Source of the DNA: Croceicoccus naphthovorans
Lineage (GTDB): Bacteria > Pseudomonadota > Alphaproteobacteria > Sphingomonadales > Sphingomonadaceae
Direction: 5' to 3'
Assembly: GCF_001028705.1 (NCBI RefSeq)
Contig: NZ_CP011771.1
Span: forward strand, 62,001 to 126,000
Length of the DNA stretch: 64,000 nt
This document shows, one piece after another, positions 52,509-61,468 of the stretch. The notes under the pieces were generated by a model that saw only the letters and a list, made by a program, of their open reading frames with translations, did not search any database and had not been told where the DNA came from. Position numbers and translations under genes: made by a program. How positions within the stretch are numbered: position 1 is the stretch's first letter; every line of letters begins with the position of its first letter.

Positions 52509-53771
52509 ATGACCGACACAGCTGTGCTAGACGAGAACCGCTCGAAAACCGCAAACGGAACTGGTCGCCGAGTTCCCTACCGGGTTTTCACCGATCCGGA
52601 GTACCACGCGCGCGAGCAGGAAACGATCTTCCAGGGCGAGACCTGGTCTTTCGTGGCGCTCGAGGCGGAAGTGCCCGATGCTGGCGATTTCAAATCGACC
52701 TTTATCGGAGAAACCCCGGTCATCGTCACCAGGGCCGCGGATGGCGCCGTTCATGTCGTGGTCAACCGCTGCGCCCATCGCGGGGCCCTGGTGTGCCGCG
52801 AACTGCGCGGCAATCGCCCCAATCTCGAATGTGTTTACCACCAATGGGCCTATGACCTCGCCGGCAATCTGATCGGGGTGCCGTTCCGCCGCGGCCTCAA
52901 GGGCCAGGGCGGAATGCCCGGCGATTTCGACATGAAGCAGCACGGGCTCAAGCAGCTGCGCGTCGGGATTGTTGGCGGGCTCGTGTTCGCGAGCTTCTCA
53001 GAGAGCGTGGTGCCACTGGACGATTTTCTCGGCCCGCTGGTTGTCGAGCATATCGAACGGATCATGCACAAGCCGATCAAGGTTCTGGGCGATCAGCGGC
53101 AATACGTTCACGGTAACTGGAAGCTCTATGCCGAGAATACCCGCGATCCCTATCACGCCAGCCTTCTGCACCTGTTCCACAACACGTTCGGTCTCTATCG
53201 GTCGACCCAGACCGGCAAAGCACTGATGGATAGCGAGAAGCGGCATTCGCTCCTCTATTCCATCGCCGCCAGCAACGACGATGCCGCCGACAAACAGGCC
53301 TATGGCGAATCCAGGACTTTCGATACCGAGTTCAAGCTTCAGGACATGTCGCTGATCAAGGGCCGCCAGGAATTCGATGACGGCATTACCTTGGTTATCC
53401 TCGCGGTGTTCCCGAACCTGGTTCTCCAGCAGATTCAGAACACGCTCGCAGTGAGGCAAACCGTGCCCAAGGGTCCCGAAGCGTTCGAACTGGTTTGGAC
53501 CCACTTCGGTTACGCCGACGACGATGCAGAAATGCAGGCAATCCGGCGCAAGCAGACCAACCTGATCGGTCCGGCCGGGCTGGTTTCGATGGAAGACGGC
53601 GAAGCGGTGGAAATCGTCCAGAACGCCATTGCCGGCGAGCAGCAGGCAACCTCCTTCATCGCCATGGGGGGGGGCCGCGCCGAAGATGCCGACCATCTTG
53701 TCACCGAAGGCGCCATTATCGGCTTCTGGGACAATTACGAGAAGCTCGTCGGCTTCGGGACCGCACGATGA
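52509..53771 (+). CDS. Rieske oxygenase large (alpha) subunit, salicylate-hydroxylase-like
   Basis: A 420-residue alpha subunit with Rieske ligands C88, H90, C108 and H111 (CAHRGA, CVYHQW) and iron-site residues D213, H216 and H221 (TRDPYHASLLH). It is a paralogue of the 46257 enzyme. Start MTDTAVLDEN preceded by AGGA; an upstream TTG is less likely. Its stop overlaps nahD. In sphingomonads this subgroup contains salicylate 1-hydroxylases, which release catechol and CO2; substrate inferred. Confidence 0.9.
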   Translation: MTDTAVLDENRSKTANGTGRRVPYRVFTDPEYHAREQETIFQGETWSFVALEAEVPDAGDFKSTFIGETPVIVTRAADGAVHVVVNRCAHRGALVCRELRGNRPNLECVYHQWAYDLAGNLIGVPFRRGLKGQGGMPGDFDMKQHGLKQLRVGIVGGLVFASFSESVVPLDDFLGPLVVEHIERIMHKPIKVLGDQRQYVHGNWKLYAENTRDPYHASLLHLFHNTFGLYRSTQTGKALMDSEKRHSLLYSIAASNDDAADKQAYGESRTFDTEFKLQDMSLIKGRQEFDDGITLVILAVFPNLVLQQIQNTLAVRQTVPKGPEAFELVWTHFGYADDDAEMQAIRRKQTNLIGPAGLVSMEDGEAVEIVQNAIAGEQQATSFIAMGGGRAEDADHLVTEGAIIGFWDNYEKLVGFGTAR

Positions 53772-54355
53772 CCCGCAAGATCGACTTCTATTTCGACTTC
53801 ATCAGTCCCTTCAGCTACCTCGCGCAGCTGAAGCTCCCTGAAATCGCCCGCAAGGCCGGTTGCGAACTCGAATATTGGCCGATCGATATCCCCGAGGCGA
53901 AGATCGCGGCGGGGAACTACGGCCCGTCCAATCGCGAGGTGGTTCCGAAAATCAAGGTGATGATGGCGGACCTCAACCGGTGGGCCCGCAAATACGACGC
54001 TCCCTTGCGTTTTCCGGCCAGCTTTGCCTGCAAGGACTGGAACTGCGCCACGCTCTATGCGCGCGAGCAGGGCAAGGCGGGAGCATTCGTCGCCGCTGCT
54101 TACAATCGCATCTGGGGACAGGGGATCGATCCAAGCGACCGCGAAGAACTGCGCGCCTGCGCAGCCGAAGCCGGGCTTGATGCAGAAGCGTTGACTGCCT
54201 TCGTGGACTCGTCACTAGGCCAGAACGAATACCGGAAGGTTCGAAGCCAAGCCTATCAGCGGGGAGTCTTCGGCGCGCCATTAATGTTTGTCGACGATGA
54301 AATCTTCTGGGGCAACGACCGCCTGGAGTTCTTGGAAGAGTACTTAGAAAAATAG
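53768..54355 (+). CDS. nahD: 2-Hydroxychromene-2-carboxylate isomerase
   Basis: A 195-residue DsbA-fold, kappa-GST-like protein. FYFDFISPFSYLAQLKL at the N-terminus carries the active-site serine, PIDIPEAKIAAGN and the GVFGAPLMFVDDEIFWGNDRL cis-proline region are diagnostic. It uses glutathione to isomerise 2-hydroxychromene-2-carboxylate to the substrate of NahE. Coupled to the alpha subunit by ATGA overlap. Together with bphC and nahE it indicates a naphthalene-like bicyclic substrate. Confidence 0.93.
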   Translation: MTRKIDFYFDFISPFSYLAQLKLPEIARKAGCELEYWPIDIPEAKIAAGNYGPSNREVVPKIKVMMADLNRWARKYDAPLRFPASFACKDWNCATLYAREQGKAGAFVAAAYNRIWGQGIDPSDREELRACAAEAGLDAEALTAFVDSSLGQNEYRKVRSQAYQRGVFGAPLMFVDDEIFWGNDRLEFLEEYLEK

Positions 54356-54367
54356 GGAGAGGAATTT

Positions 54368-56842
54368 ATGTATAAGAAATCGTCAATCGAAACCGCTAAG
54401 CGAGTGCTTGCGGTTACCACGAGCTTGACATTGGCCAGCCTCGCGTTGGCTCCCACCGCAACCTATGCTCAGGAAGCCGACGCGGCTGTCCTAGACGAAA
54501 CTTCGGACGGCGGTCTCGACGAGATCGTGGTCACGGCCCGCAAGCGCGAAGAGAATGCGCAGGAAACGCCGATCGCGGTTACCGCGATGAGCGGCAGCAT
54601 GATCGAAGACCGGCAAATCGCTAACGTCGCCCAGGTGGCGTCCTACGCACCTAACGTGAATATCCAGCCGGTTGGCAACATCTCGGGTTCGAGTGCGACG
54701 CTAACCGCGTTCATCCGTGGCGTTGGACAGACCGACTACAACATCACCGTCGATCCTGGTGTTGGCATCTATGTCGATGGCGTCTATGTCGCCCGATCGA
54801 TTGGTGGTCTGCTTGAAATGGCGGACATCGCAAATGTCCAGATCCTGCGAGGACCTCAGGGAACTCTGTTCGGCAAGAACACGATTGGCGGCGCGATCCT
54901 CGTCAACACGAATGAACCCGGAAACGACTTCGAACTTAAGCTTGAAGCCGCAACCGGACGCTTCAATCGCGCGGATTTCAAGGGCATCGTCAATGTTCCG
55001 ATCAGCGACACGCTGGCAATGCGCGCGGTCGCTTCCTACGAGACCCGCGACGGCTATCAGCGCCGCCTACTCGATGGTGGGCGTCAAGGCAACAAGGACA
55101 GCTTTTCGGGCCGCGTCGCTTTCAAGTGGGAACCGACCGACAATTTCAAGGCGCTTCTCGCCGCCGACGTCAATATTCGGCGCGAGGAGATGGCCGCCAA
55201 TTATCTGATTGAGAACCGTGATTCGCCGGATCTGCTGCAGTTCCAGACCATCAATGGGCGCGTGGTCAGCATCCCCAGCGCCCCTTTTGCGTACAATAAG
55301 CTTCGCGAAGGGGCAGGACAATGTGGCGCTCCTGGCCAACTGGCACCGACCGACAATCCAATCTGCTATTCCTCGCGGTGGGTGACAGGCAACATCGACG
55401 AGACCTGGGCGGGAGGGCCAAATCGTTCGAATTTCGATCTTTGGGGCACGAACCTTTCGCTTGAGTATGATTTCGGTAATGTTACTTTGAAGTCGATAAG
55501 TGCTTATCGTGACCAAAAATCGACCGTAGACATGGATTTAGACGTGTCTCCGATCGACATGGTTGGTTTTTCGTCCAATGTCCGCATTTGGCAGGCCTCT
55601 CAAGAGCTCCAGCTAACGGGTAAGATTCTGGACGATAAGCTGCAGTTTACGATGGGAGCCTATTATCTGAAGGAGAAAGGCAAAGATATTCAGCCTTTGC
55701 GCTTTGGATTTGCTGAGTTTTTGAGCGGCGGGCTGGTCGATAACGACAGTTATGCCGGATACTTGCAGTTCTCATACAAGGTGACGGATCGCCTCTCGAT
55801 TACGCCGGGCATACGTTACACCGACGAGACCAAGCGCTACGATCCCTCGTTGTCGGTAATCACCCGTGACTTCACCGCGGGCATTCCTGGTTTGCCTTAT
55901 CCCGATGGCGTGTTCATCCAGTTTAGCCGTTGCTTGGTTGGTCAGAACGTCCCGCAGCTGATCGTCGGTGGTCCGTTTGACGGTTTCCCGGATCCGACTT
56001 GTGTGGCGTCCGCTACCAACCCGGGTGGAAACCATACCGTTCCGGCGTTCGAAGTTTCAGTTCATTCCAAGGAATGGACCCCGGCATTGTCGGTAAACTA
56101 CCAGTTCACCGACAATATCATGGGTTATGCGTCCTATTCAAAGGGCTTCAAGAACGGCGGATTCACGCAGAGGACCTTCGCGGAACAATTCACCCCGTCC
56201 TTTAAGCCGGAATTCGTCACGTCCTACGAAGTCGGCCTCAAAACCGAACTGTTCGACCGGCGTCTGCGCATGAATGTCGCGGTATTCCAGTCGGACTACA
56301 ACGAGATGCAGATCGTAGTGAATGAAGGCATTGCGCCGAAGGTCCGCAACGGTGGCGAGGGCCGGATCAAGGGCTTCGAAATCGAAGGCCAGGCAGCCCC
56401 TGCCGACTGGTTGCGGATCGATTACGGTGTGGGCTATCTGGACGCATTTTACCGTTCGATTGACCCCGATGCCTTTCCGGTGAACTTGAACTCGAAGTTT
56501 TCTTTCGTTCCCGAATGGACAGCGACGCTCGCCGCCAATGCGACTGTTCACGAGAGCGAGATGGGCAAGTTCGTGCTGCGTGGCGACTGGTATCACCAGA
56601 GCGGCGCCTTCAAGGACGCTGTCAACGACCCGAGGCTCTATCAGCCCGCCTATAGCGTGTTCGGGGCAAGTGCCTCATTCACCGACGCCAGCGACCATTT
56701 CACCGTAACCGCTGGTGTCACCAACCTGAGCGACAAGCGCTACATTCAAGGTGGGTTTGTCCAGCTGGACTCATCGGGCGTTGCCCAGGCAACCTATTCG
56801 CGGCCGCGCGAATGGTTCCTCAAGGTCGCCTACAAGTACTGA
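54368..56842 (+). CDS. TonB-dependent outer-membrane receptor
   Basis: An 824-residue receptor. A signal peptide of about 34 residues ends TYA|QE; a TonB box DEIVVTARKRE follows at about 50, then a plug domain (SYAPNVNIQP, RGVGQTDYN, ILRGPQGTLFGKNTIGGAI) and a 22-strand barrel ending in the terminal aromatic YKY. It probably imports an aromatic or its precursor across the outer membrane; sphingomonad catabolic clusters often hold such receptors. It is 12 bp after nahD, so likely cotranscribed. The 55430-55760 part is visibly less GC-rich than the rest. Confidence 0.93.
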   Translation: MYKKSSIETAKRVLAVTTSLTLASLALAPTATYAQEADAAVLDETSDGGLDEIVVTARKREENAQETPIAVTAMSGSMIEDRQIANVAQVASYAPNVNIQPVGNISGSSATLTAFIRGVGQTDYNITVDPGVGIYVDGVYVARSIGGLLEMADIANVQILRGPQGTLFGKNTIGGAILVNTNEPGNDFELKLEAATGRFNRADFKGIVNVPISDTLAMRAVASYETRDGYQRRLLDGGRQGNKDSFSGRVAFKWEPTDNFKALLAADVNIRREEMAANYLIENRDSPDLLQFQTINGRVVSIPSAPFAYNKLREGAGQCGAPGQLAPTDNPICYSSRWVTGNIDETWAGGPNRSNFDLWGTNLSLEYDFGNVTLKSISAYRDQKSTVDMDLDVSPIDMVGFSSNVRIWQASQELQLTGKILDDKLQFTMGAYYLKEKGKDIQPLRFGFAEFLSGGLVDNDSYAGYLQFSYKVTDRLSITPGIRYTDETKRYDPSLSVITRDFTAGIPGLPYPDGVFIQFSRCLVGQNVPQLIVGGPFDGFPDPTCVASATNPGGNHTVPAFEVSVHSKEWTPALSVNYQFTDNIMGYASYSKGFKNGGFTQRTFAEQFTPSFKPEFVTSYEVGLKTELFDRRLRMNVAVFQSDYNEMQIVVNEGIAPKVRNGGEGRIKGFEIEGQAAPADWLRIDYGVGYLDAFYRSIDPDAFPVNLNSKFSFVPEWTATLAANATVHESEMGKFVLRGDWYHQSGAFKDAVNDPRLYQPAYSVFGASASFTDASDHFTVTAGVTNLSDKRYIQGGFVQLDSSGVAQATYSRPREWFLKVAYKY

Positions 56843-56965
56843 CGGCTCTCCTTGGGGTAACCGTAAGGTCACTCTATCGATTCCGGGGTTGATCCGTTCC
56901 GGCGGTTCCGCCCCGTTTCGTTTGAATCCCTTGAATTTCCCACCCGCGCGCAAAGGTTTCACGCC

Positions 56966-58465
56966 ATGCCTGTTTCCCACCCATTCTTGTCCCGGCCAGA
57001 ATTCGCTGAAGGCCTGCCGGTCGTCGATGGCGAGGCCATAGCCACTGCCGAGCGGGCGATTGCCGTGATCAATCCTGCGACGGGGATGGCGCTGACGGAA
57101 ATCCCCCTCCTGGGTGCGGTCGAGGCGAACCGCGCCGTCGAAAGCAACGCCAGAGCCTTCGGGGAATGGCGGGCCCATTCGGCCGCCGAACGCGCCGCCA
57201 TTCTGCACGCATGGTTCGCGCTCGTTCGCGAAAACCGCAACGATCTGGCAATGCTGCTCACGGCCGAGCAGGGCAAGCCGCTGGCCGAAGCGCTGGGCGA
57301 GATCGACTATGCGGCCAGCTTCATCCAATGGTTCGCGGAAGAAGCCCGGCGCATCAATGGCGAGATCATCCCCGCCCAGCGCGATCGCCGGATCCTGGTT
57401 CTCAAGCAGCCGGTGGGCCTGGTCGGCGCGATTACGCCATGGAATTTTCCCGCGGCGATGATCACGCGCAAGGTCGCGCCCGCCCTGGCAGCGGGGTGCA
57501 CGGTTACGCTCAAACCCGCCGAACTCACCCCGCTCACGGCCTTCGCGCTGGCCCGGCTGGCGCTCGAGGCGGGTGTTCCGGCAGGCGCTTTCAATGTCAT
57601 CGCCGGCGATGCGCCGGCGATCGGGTCGGTCCTGACCAGCCATCCCGGCGTTGCCAAATTCACCTTCACCGGCTCCACCGCGGTTGGCAAGCTGTTGACC
57701 GCGCAGTGCGCGACGACGCTCAAGCGGGTGTCGATGGAGCTGGGCGGCAACGCTCCGCTGATCGTGTTCGACGATGCCGATATCGATGTCGCCGTGGCGG
57801 GCACGATCGCTTCAAAGTTCCGAAACACCGGCCAGACCTGCGTCTGCGCCAACCGCATCCTGGTGCAGAACGGCATCCATGACCGGTTCGCCGAAGCGCT
57901 GGCCGCCAGAGTCGCGGCTTTCCGCGTCGGCAACGGCCTGGAAGGCGAGACCGATCAAGGACCGCTGATCACCGCCGCAGCATTGCACAAGGTGCGCGAA
58001 CATGTCGGCGATGCCGTGGGGCGCGGCGCCCGAATCGTCACTGGAGGCGAAGGGCATGAAGCCGGCGAGCTGTTCCACCAGCCCACGGTCCTGACCGGCG
58101 CCAACCCCGACATGCGGCTGGCGCTGGAAGAGACCTTCGGACCGGTCGCTCCCCTCTTCCGCTTCGAAACCGAGGCCGAAGCCCTGACCCTGGCCAACAG
58201 CACCCGCTCGGGCCTGGCCGCCTACGCATTCACCCGCGACATGGACCGGTTCTGGCGCCTTGCCGAAAGACTCGAGGTTGGCATGGTCGGCTTCAACAAC
58301 GGCATCATTTCTTCGGAAACCATGCCTTTCGGCGGGGTCAAGGAATCGGGACTGGGGCGCGAGGGATCGCGTCACGGGATCGACGAATTCCTGGAACTCA
58401 AGGCCATAAGTCTCGGCTTGCCGCCGCAGCCTGCGATTGAAGCGGAGAAGCCCCGAAGGACATAG
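56966..58465 (+). CDS. Succinate-semialdehyde-type aldehyde dehydrogenase
   Basis: A 499-residue aldehyde dehydrogenase of the GabD-like class: ITPWNFPAAMITRKVAPALAAGC, FTFTGSTAVGKLL, ELGGNAPLIVFDDAD and the nucleophile in NTGQTCVCANR near residue 295, with the second cysteine typical of the SSADH group. It lies 123 bp after the receptor. It may oxidise an aldehyde end product, but a link with aromatic degradation is only by position. The next element starts 2 bp after its stop. Confidence 0.88.
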   Translation: MPVSHPFLSRPEFAEGLPVVDGEAIATAERAIAVINPATGMALTEIPLLGAVEANRAVESNARAFGEWRAHSAAERAAILHAWFALVRENRNDLAMLLTAEQGKPLAEALGEIDYAASFIQWFAEEARRINGEIIPAQRDRRILVLKQPVGLVGAITPWNFPAAMITRKVAPALAAGCTVTLKPAELTPLTAFALARLALEAGVPAGAFNVIAGDAPAIGSVLTSHPGVAKFTFTGSTAVGKLLTAQCATTLKRVSMELGGNAPLIVFDDADIDVAVAGTIASKFRNTGQTCVCANRILVQNGIHDRFAEALAARVAAFRVGNGLEGETDQGPLITAAALHKVREHVGDAVGRGARIVTGGEGHEAGELFHQPTVLTGANPDMRLALEETFGPVAPLFRFETEAEALTLANSTRSGLAAYAFTRDMDRFWRLAERLEVGMVGFNNGIISSETMPFGGVKESGLGREGSRHGIDEFLELKAISLGLPPQPAIEAEKPRRT

Positions 58466-58540
58466 CTGTTCGTCGTCAGAACATTCGGCACAACTCGCGG
58501 CGTAGATTAGCGGAGTGCGGGCCTCGTCTGGGGGTTGATG

Positions 58541-59527
58541 TTAGGCGGCGAGCTTGCGGTGCTGCAAGCGCCGATATTCGATGGTCTGTCGCTTGATCCT
58601 TTCTCGTCGTTCGATGATGGCCGGGGCCCTGCCGAAGTAGGCGTCGGCGGGCGTCACGTTATTTAGGCTCTCGTGATAGCGCTGGTGATTGTAATGTTCG
58701 ACGAAGGCCTCGATCTGGGCTTCGAGGTCGCCGGGCAGGAAGTAGTTCTCCAGCAGGATGCGGTTTTTCAGGGTCTGGTGCCAGCGCTCGATCTTGCCCT
58801 GGGTTTGCGGGTGCATGGGAGCGCCGCGGACATGGCTCATTTTGTTGGCCTCGATATATTCGGCCAGTTCGCCGGCGATGTAGCTGGGGCCGTTATCGCT
58901 GAGCAGCCGGGGCTTGTGCAGCACCGTGGCGCTGTCACAGCCGGAAGCCGCCAAGGCGAGGTCCAGCGTTTCGGTTACATCCTCGGCACGCATGTTGGTG
59001 CACAACTTCCAGGCAATGATATAGCGCGAGAAGTCGTCGAGCACGGTCGAGAGGTACATCCAGCCCCACCCGATGATCTTGAAGTAGGTGAAGTCGGTCT
59101 GCCACATCTCGTTCGGGCGGGTAGTCTTGGTGTGGAACTGATCGGCGGCCTTTATCACGACATAGGCCGGACTGGTGATCAGATCGTGCGCCTTGAGCAG
59201 GCGGTAAACCGTGGATTCCGATACGAAGTAGCGCTTCTCGTCGGTGAAGCGCACCGCCAGTTCGCGGGGGCTGAGATTGGTCGCGTCGGCTTCCAGCGCC
59301 ATTTCGATGATCTGGTTCTGGATGTCGTCACCGATGCGGTTCCACACGCGGCTCGGCGCCGATGGCCGATCCTGTAACGCTTCCGGCCCGCCCCCAAGAT
59401 AACGGTCATACCAACGGTAGAACGTCCGGCGGGCGATGCCGAGCTTGTCCAGCGTGCGTTTGGCGGGCAGGTGCGACTGCTCGACGATCCGGATGATCTC
59501 GAGCTTTTCGGATGCGGGATACCTCAT
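58541..59527 (-). CDS. IS3-like transposase OrfB (DDE)
   Basis: A 328-residue transposase with an N-terminal helix-turn-helix (EKLEIIRIVEQS, LDKLGIARRTFYRWY) and an rve integrase core whose acids are in WQTDFTYFK, LLSDNGPSYIAG and the GKIERWHQTLKNR glutamate. The frame is intact. The ATG overlaps the OrfA stop (ATGA), so OrfB is translated by coupling. Confidence 0.9.
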   Translation of the reverse strand: MRYPASEKLEIIRIVEQSHLPAKRTLDKLGIARRTFYRWYDRYLGGGPEALQDRPSAPSRVWNRIGDDIQNQIIEMALEADATNLSPRELAVRFTDEKRYFVSESTVYRLLKAHDLITSPAYVVIKAADQFHTKTTRPNEMWQTDFTYFKIIGWGWMYLSTVLDDFSRYIIAWKLCTNMRAEDVTETLDLALAASGCDSATVLHKPRLLSDNGPSYIAGELAEYIEANKMSHVRGAPMHPQTQGKIERWHQTLKNRILLENYFLPGDLEAQIEAFVEHYNHQRYHESLNNVTPADAYFGRAPAIIERRERIKRQTIEYRRLQHRKLAA

Positions 59528-59910
59528 TCGTCGTCGCCCCCATCCGCGATCATGCTTTTTTTCAGCAGACGGTTTTCGAGTGTCAGGTCGGCCACGCATT
59601 CCTTCAGGGCACGCGCTTCGCGGCGCAGATCCTGCACCTCGCCGGTGGTCGCGGCACGGGCAGTGTCGCCCGCCAGGCGGCGCTTGCCCGCTTCCATGAA
59701 CTCCTTCGACCAGGTGTAGTACAGGCTTTGCGCGATGCCTTCCTTGCGGCACAGCTCGGCAATGCTGTCCTCGCCGCGAAGGCCTTCAAGCACGATGCGG
59801 ATCTTGTCCTCGGCAGAGAAGTGCCGCCGGGTCTGCCGCCGGATATCCTTCACCACCTGCTCCGCAGGGGCCTTCGACGGCGATTTTGAATAGGAGGATT
59901 TGGGCTTCAT
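59524..59910 (-). CDS. IS3-like transposase OrfA
   Basis: A 128-residue helix-turn-helix protein: RHFSAEDKIRIVLEGLRGE, IAELCRKEGIAQSLYYTWSKEF and a C-terminal leucine-zipper-like DLTLENRLLKKS. It is the DNA-binding half of the transposase, overlapping OrfB. Confidence 0.9.
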   Translation of the reverse strand: MKPKSSYSKSPSKAPAEQVVKDIRRQTRRHFSAEDKIRIVLEGLRGEDSIAELCRKEGIAQSLYYTWSKEFMEAGKRRLAGDTARAATTGEVQDLRREARALKECVADLTLENRLLKKSMIADGGDDE

Positions 59911-59995
59911 CTTCGTTCCTTCGTCACTACGACGAAGCCCAAATCCTCCTTAAATCACAACCTCAAATCTGTGCCATTGGTGCTGACGGCGGACA

Positions 59996-60106
59996 CAGCG
60001 CACCGGGGTCGCCAGTCCCATCGTATTCGACGGGGTGCGGATGGTCTCGGATATTGCGGCGCCCGGCATCCCCGAAACGCTTGAGGAGCCATTGACCTCA
60101 TCCTGA
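59996..60106 (+). pseudogene. 3' relic of a gene cut by the IS element
   Basis: The plus frame directly at the IS border reads RTGVASPIVFDGVRMVSDIA... and stops at 60104-60106 after about 36 codons. It looks like a real protein C-terminus, somewhat like family III CoA-transferases, but the identity is not established. The remainder of this 144-bp gap holds no gene. Confidence 0.35.
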
Positions 60107-60139
60107 GGCAAGCTCCTATCGGCTCGGCGAATTGAGGCG

Positions 60140-61353
60140 CTAGAACAGCTTGCCCCGTTCGCTGAACAGAACAAGGGCCAAGGTCAGCGACCCGACCATG
60201 ACCAGCGCAATCGCGAGCGGCAGCGGTGTGCCATCGTAGGCATAACCGATCAGGCCGCCGAGCCCAGCCCCCAGCACCAGCCGGAAGAATGCCTGAACCG
60301 ATGCCGCGGCACCGGCGATATGCCCGAATGGCTGCAAGGCAATTGCAGTGAAATTGACGAAGACGGTAATCAGCAGGCACATGTTGAGAGACATGAGGAC
60401 GACAAACTGGACCAGGGTTTCGCCGGGAGCTGAGGCCAGGAACAATTGTCCCACCGATGCCGCAAGGTGGCAGAAAATTGCGGCATGGCCGATCCGCCGG
60501 GTGCCAAAGCGCTCGACGATCGCCGAATTGACCAGGCTGGCCAGCGCCATGGTCGCCGCCATCGAGCCGAAGATCAGCGGATAGGCCGAGCCTGCGCCGA
60601 AATGCTCGCCGATCAGTTGCTGCGAACTGTTGATGAACCCGAAGTGCCCGCCGAAAATCAAGGACATGCCAATGACATAGCCGATCGACGCCCGGTTCCC
60701 GAGCACCGTTGCAACATTGCCCAGCAAATTGCCCGAGCGCTGCGACTGCCGGTTCTGCTTCGGATTGGTTTCCTCCATTCTGAGCAGGAACCAGCCCGTC
60801 ACCACCAGCGCCAAAGCACCGATCACCAGGAAGATCGCCCGCCATCCCGCGAGCTCGAGAATCGCATAGCCCAGGCTGGGCGCGAAGGTCGGCACCGCCA
60901 TAAACAGCATCGCCACCACCGCCTGCAGCTTGGCCATGCCGGCACCTTCATAGCGATCGCGGATGATCGCCAGCGGCAGCACCGTCAGCCCGGACGATGC
61001 GAACCCAATATCCCGCGCAGCGCCAGAAGCACGTTGAAGTCACGCACCAGCGCCGACACCGCATTGACGATTACGAACAACGCCATGTAGCCGAGCAGGA
61101 CCGGCTTGCGCCCATAGCGATCGGAGATTGTTCCGGGTATCAGAGAACTCAATCCCGAACTGATCAGGAAAACGCTGATGATCAGTTGGCGCTGGTTCGA
61201 TTGGGCAACCTCAAAATCGGCAGCGATGTGTCCGAGAGCCGGCAGCAGCGATGTGAAGGCCAGCGACTGGAGCGCCTGTATCATCGCCATCATGGCGATG
61301 AATTCACGCCGGCCTATGCCGGCTTCCGTCGTGGGACTTTGAAGGTTCACTGA
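60140..61353 (-). pseudogene. MFS transporter (Bcr/CflA type), frameshifted
   Basis: An N-terminal half (GTG at 61353, REFIAMMAMIQALQSLAFTS, SDRYGRKPVLLGYMALFV) and a C-terminal half (LPLAIIRDRYEGAGMAKLQA, GWRAIFLVIGALALVV) are in different frames. At about 61008 LRGILG should continue FASSGLTVLPLAII, which needs one extra G in a GGG run. Bcr/CflA proteins export drugs or small acids. Either this is a dead gene or there is a one-base sequence error. The leader AGGAGAG supports the GTG start. Confidence 0.8.
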
Positions 61354-61433
61354 ACCGTGCTCTCCTGAAGCTGCCACAGGGCCGGATCGAACCCGCAACA
61401 CGCTGTCAGGAGTTAAAGGAAGGCGCCGCCCTT

Positions 61434-61456
61434 ATTGTGCAACGCATTACGCATAT
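61434..61456. promoter_or_regulatory. Intergenic motif upstream of the MFS gene
   Basis: ATTGTGCAACGCATTACGCATA lies 81 bp before the transporter start and just 3' of the IclR gene. It shares GTGCAACG with 50594-50601. Confidence 0.35.
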
Positions 61457-61468
61457 CGATACAAAGGG

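Larger units (their letters stand above)
58467..59995 (-). mobile_element. IS3-like element with 26-bp imperfect inverted repeats
   Basis: TGTTCGTCGTCAGAACATTC... at 58467 and the complement of 59970-59995 (TGTCCGCCGTCAGCACCAAT...) match at about 19 of 26 positions and bound a 1529-bp element with OrfA and OrfB on the minus strand. The element ends 1 bp short of the aldehyde dehydrogenase stop and cuts a gene relic on the right. Confidence 0.8.
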
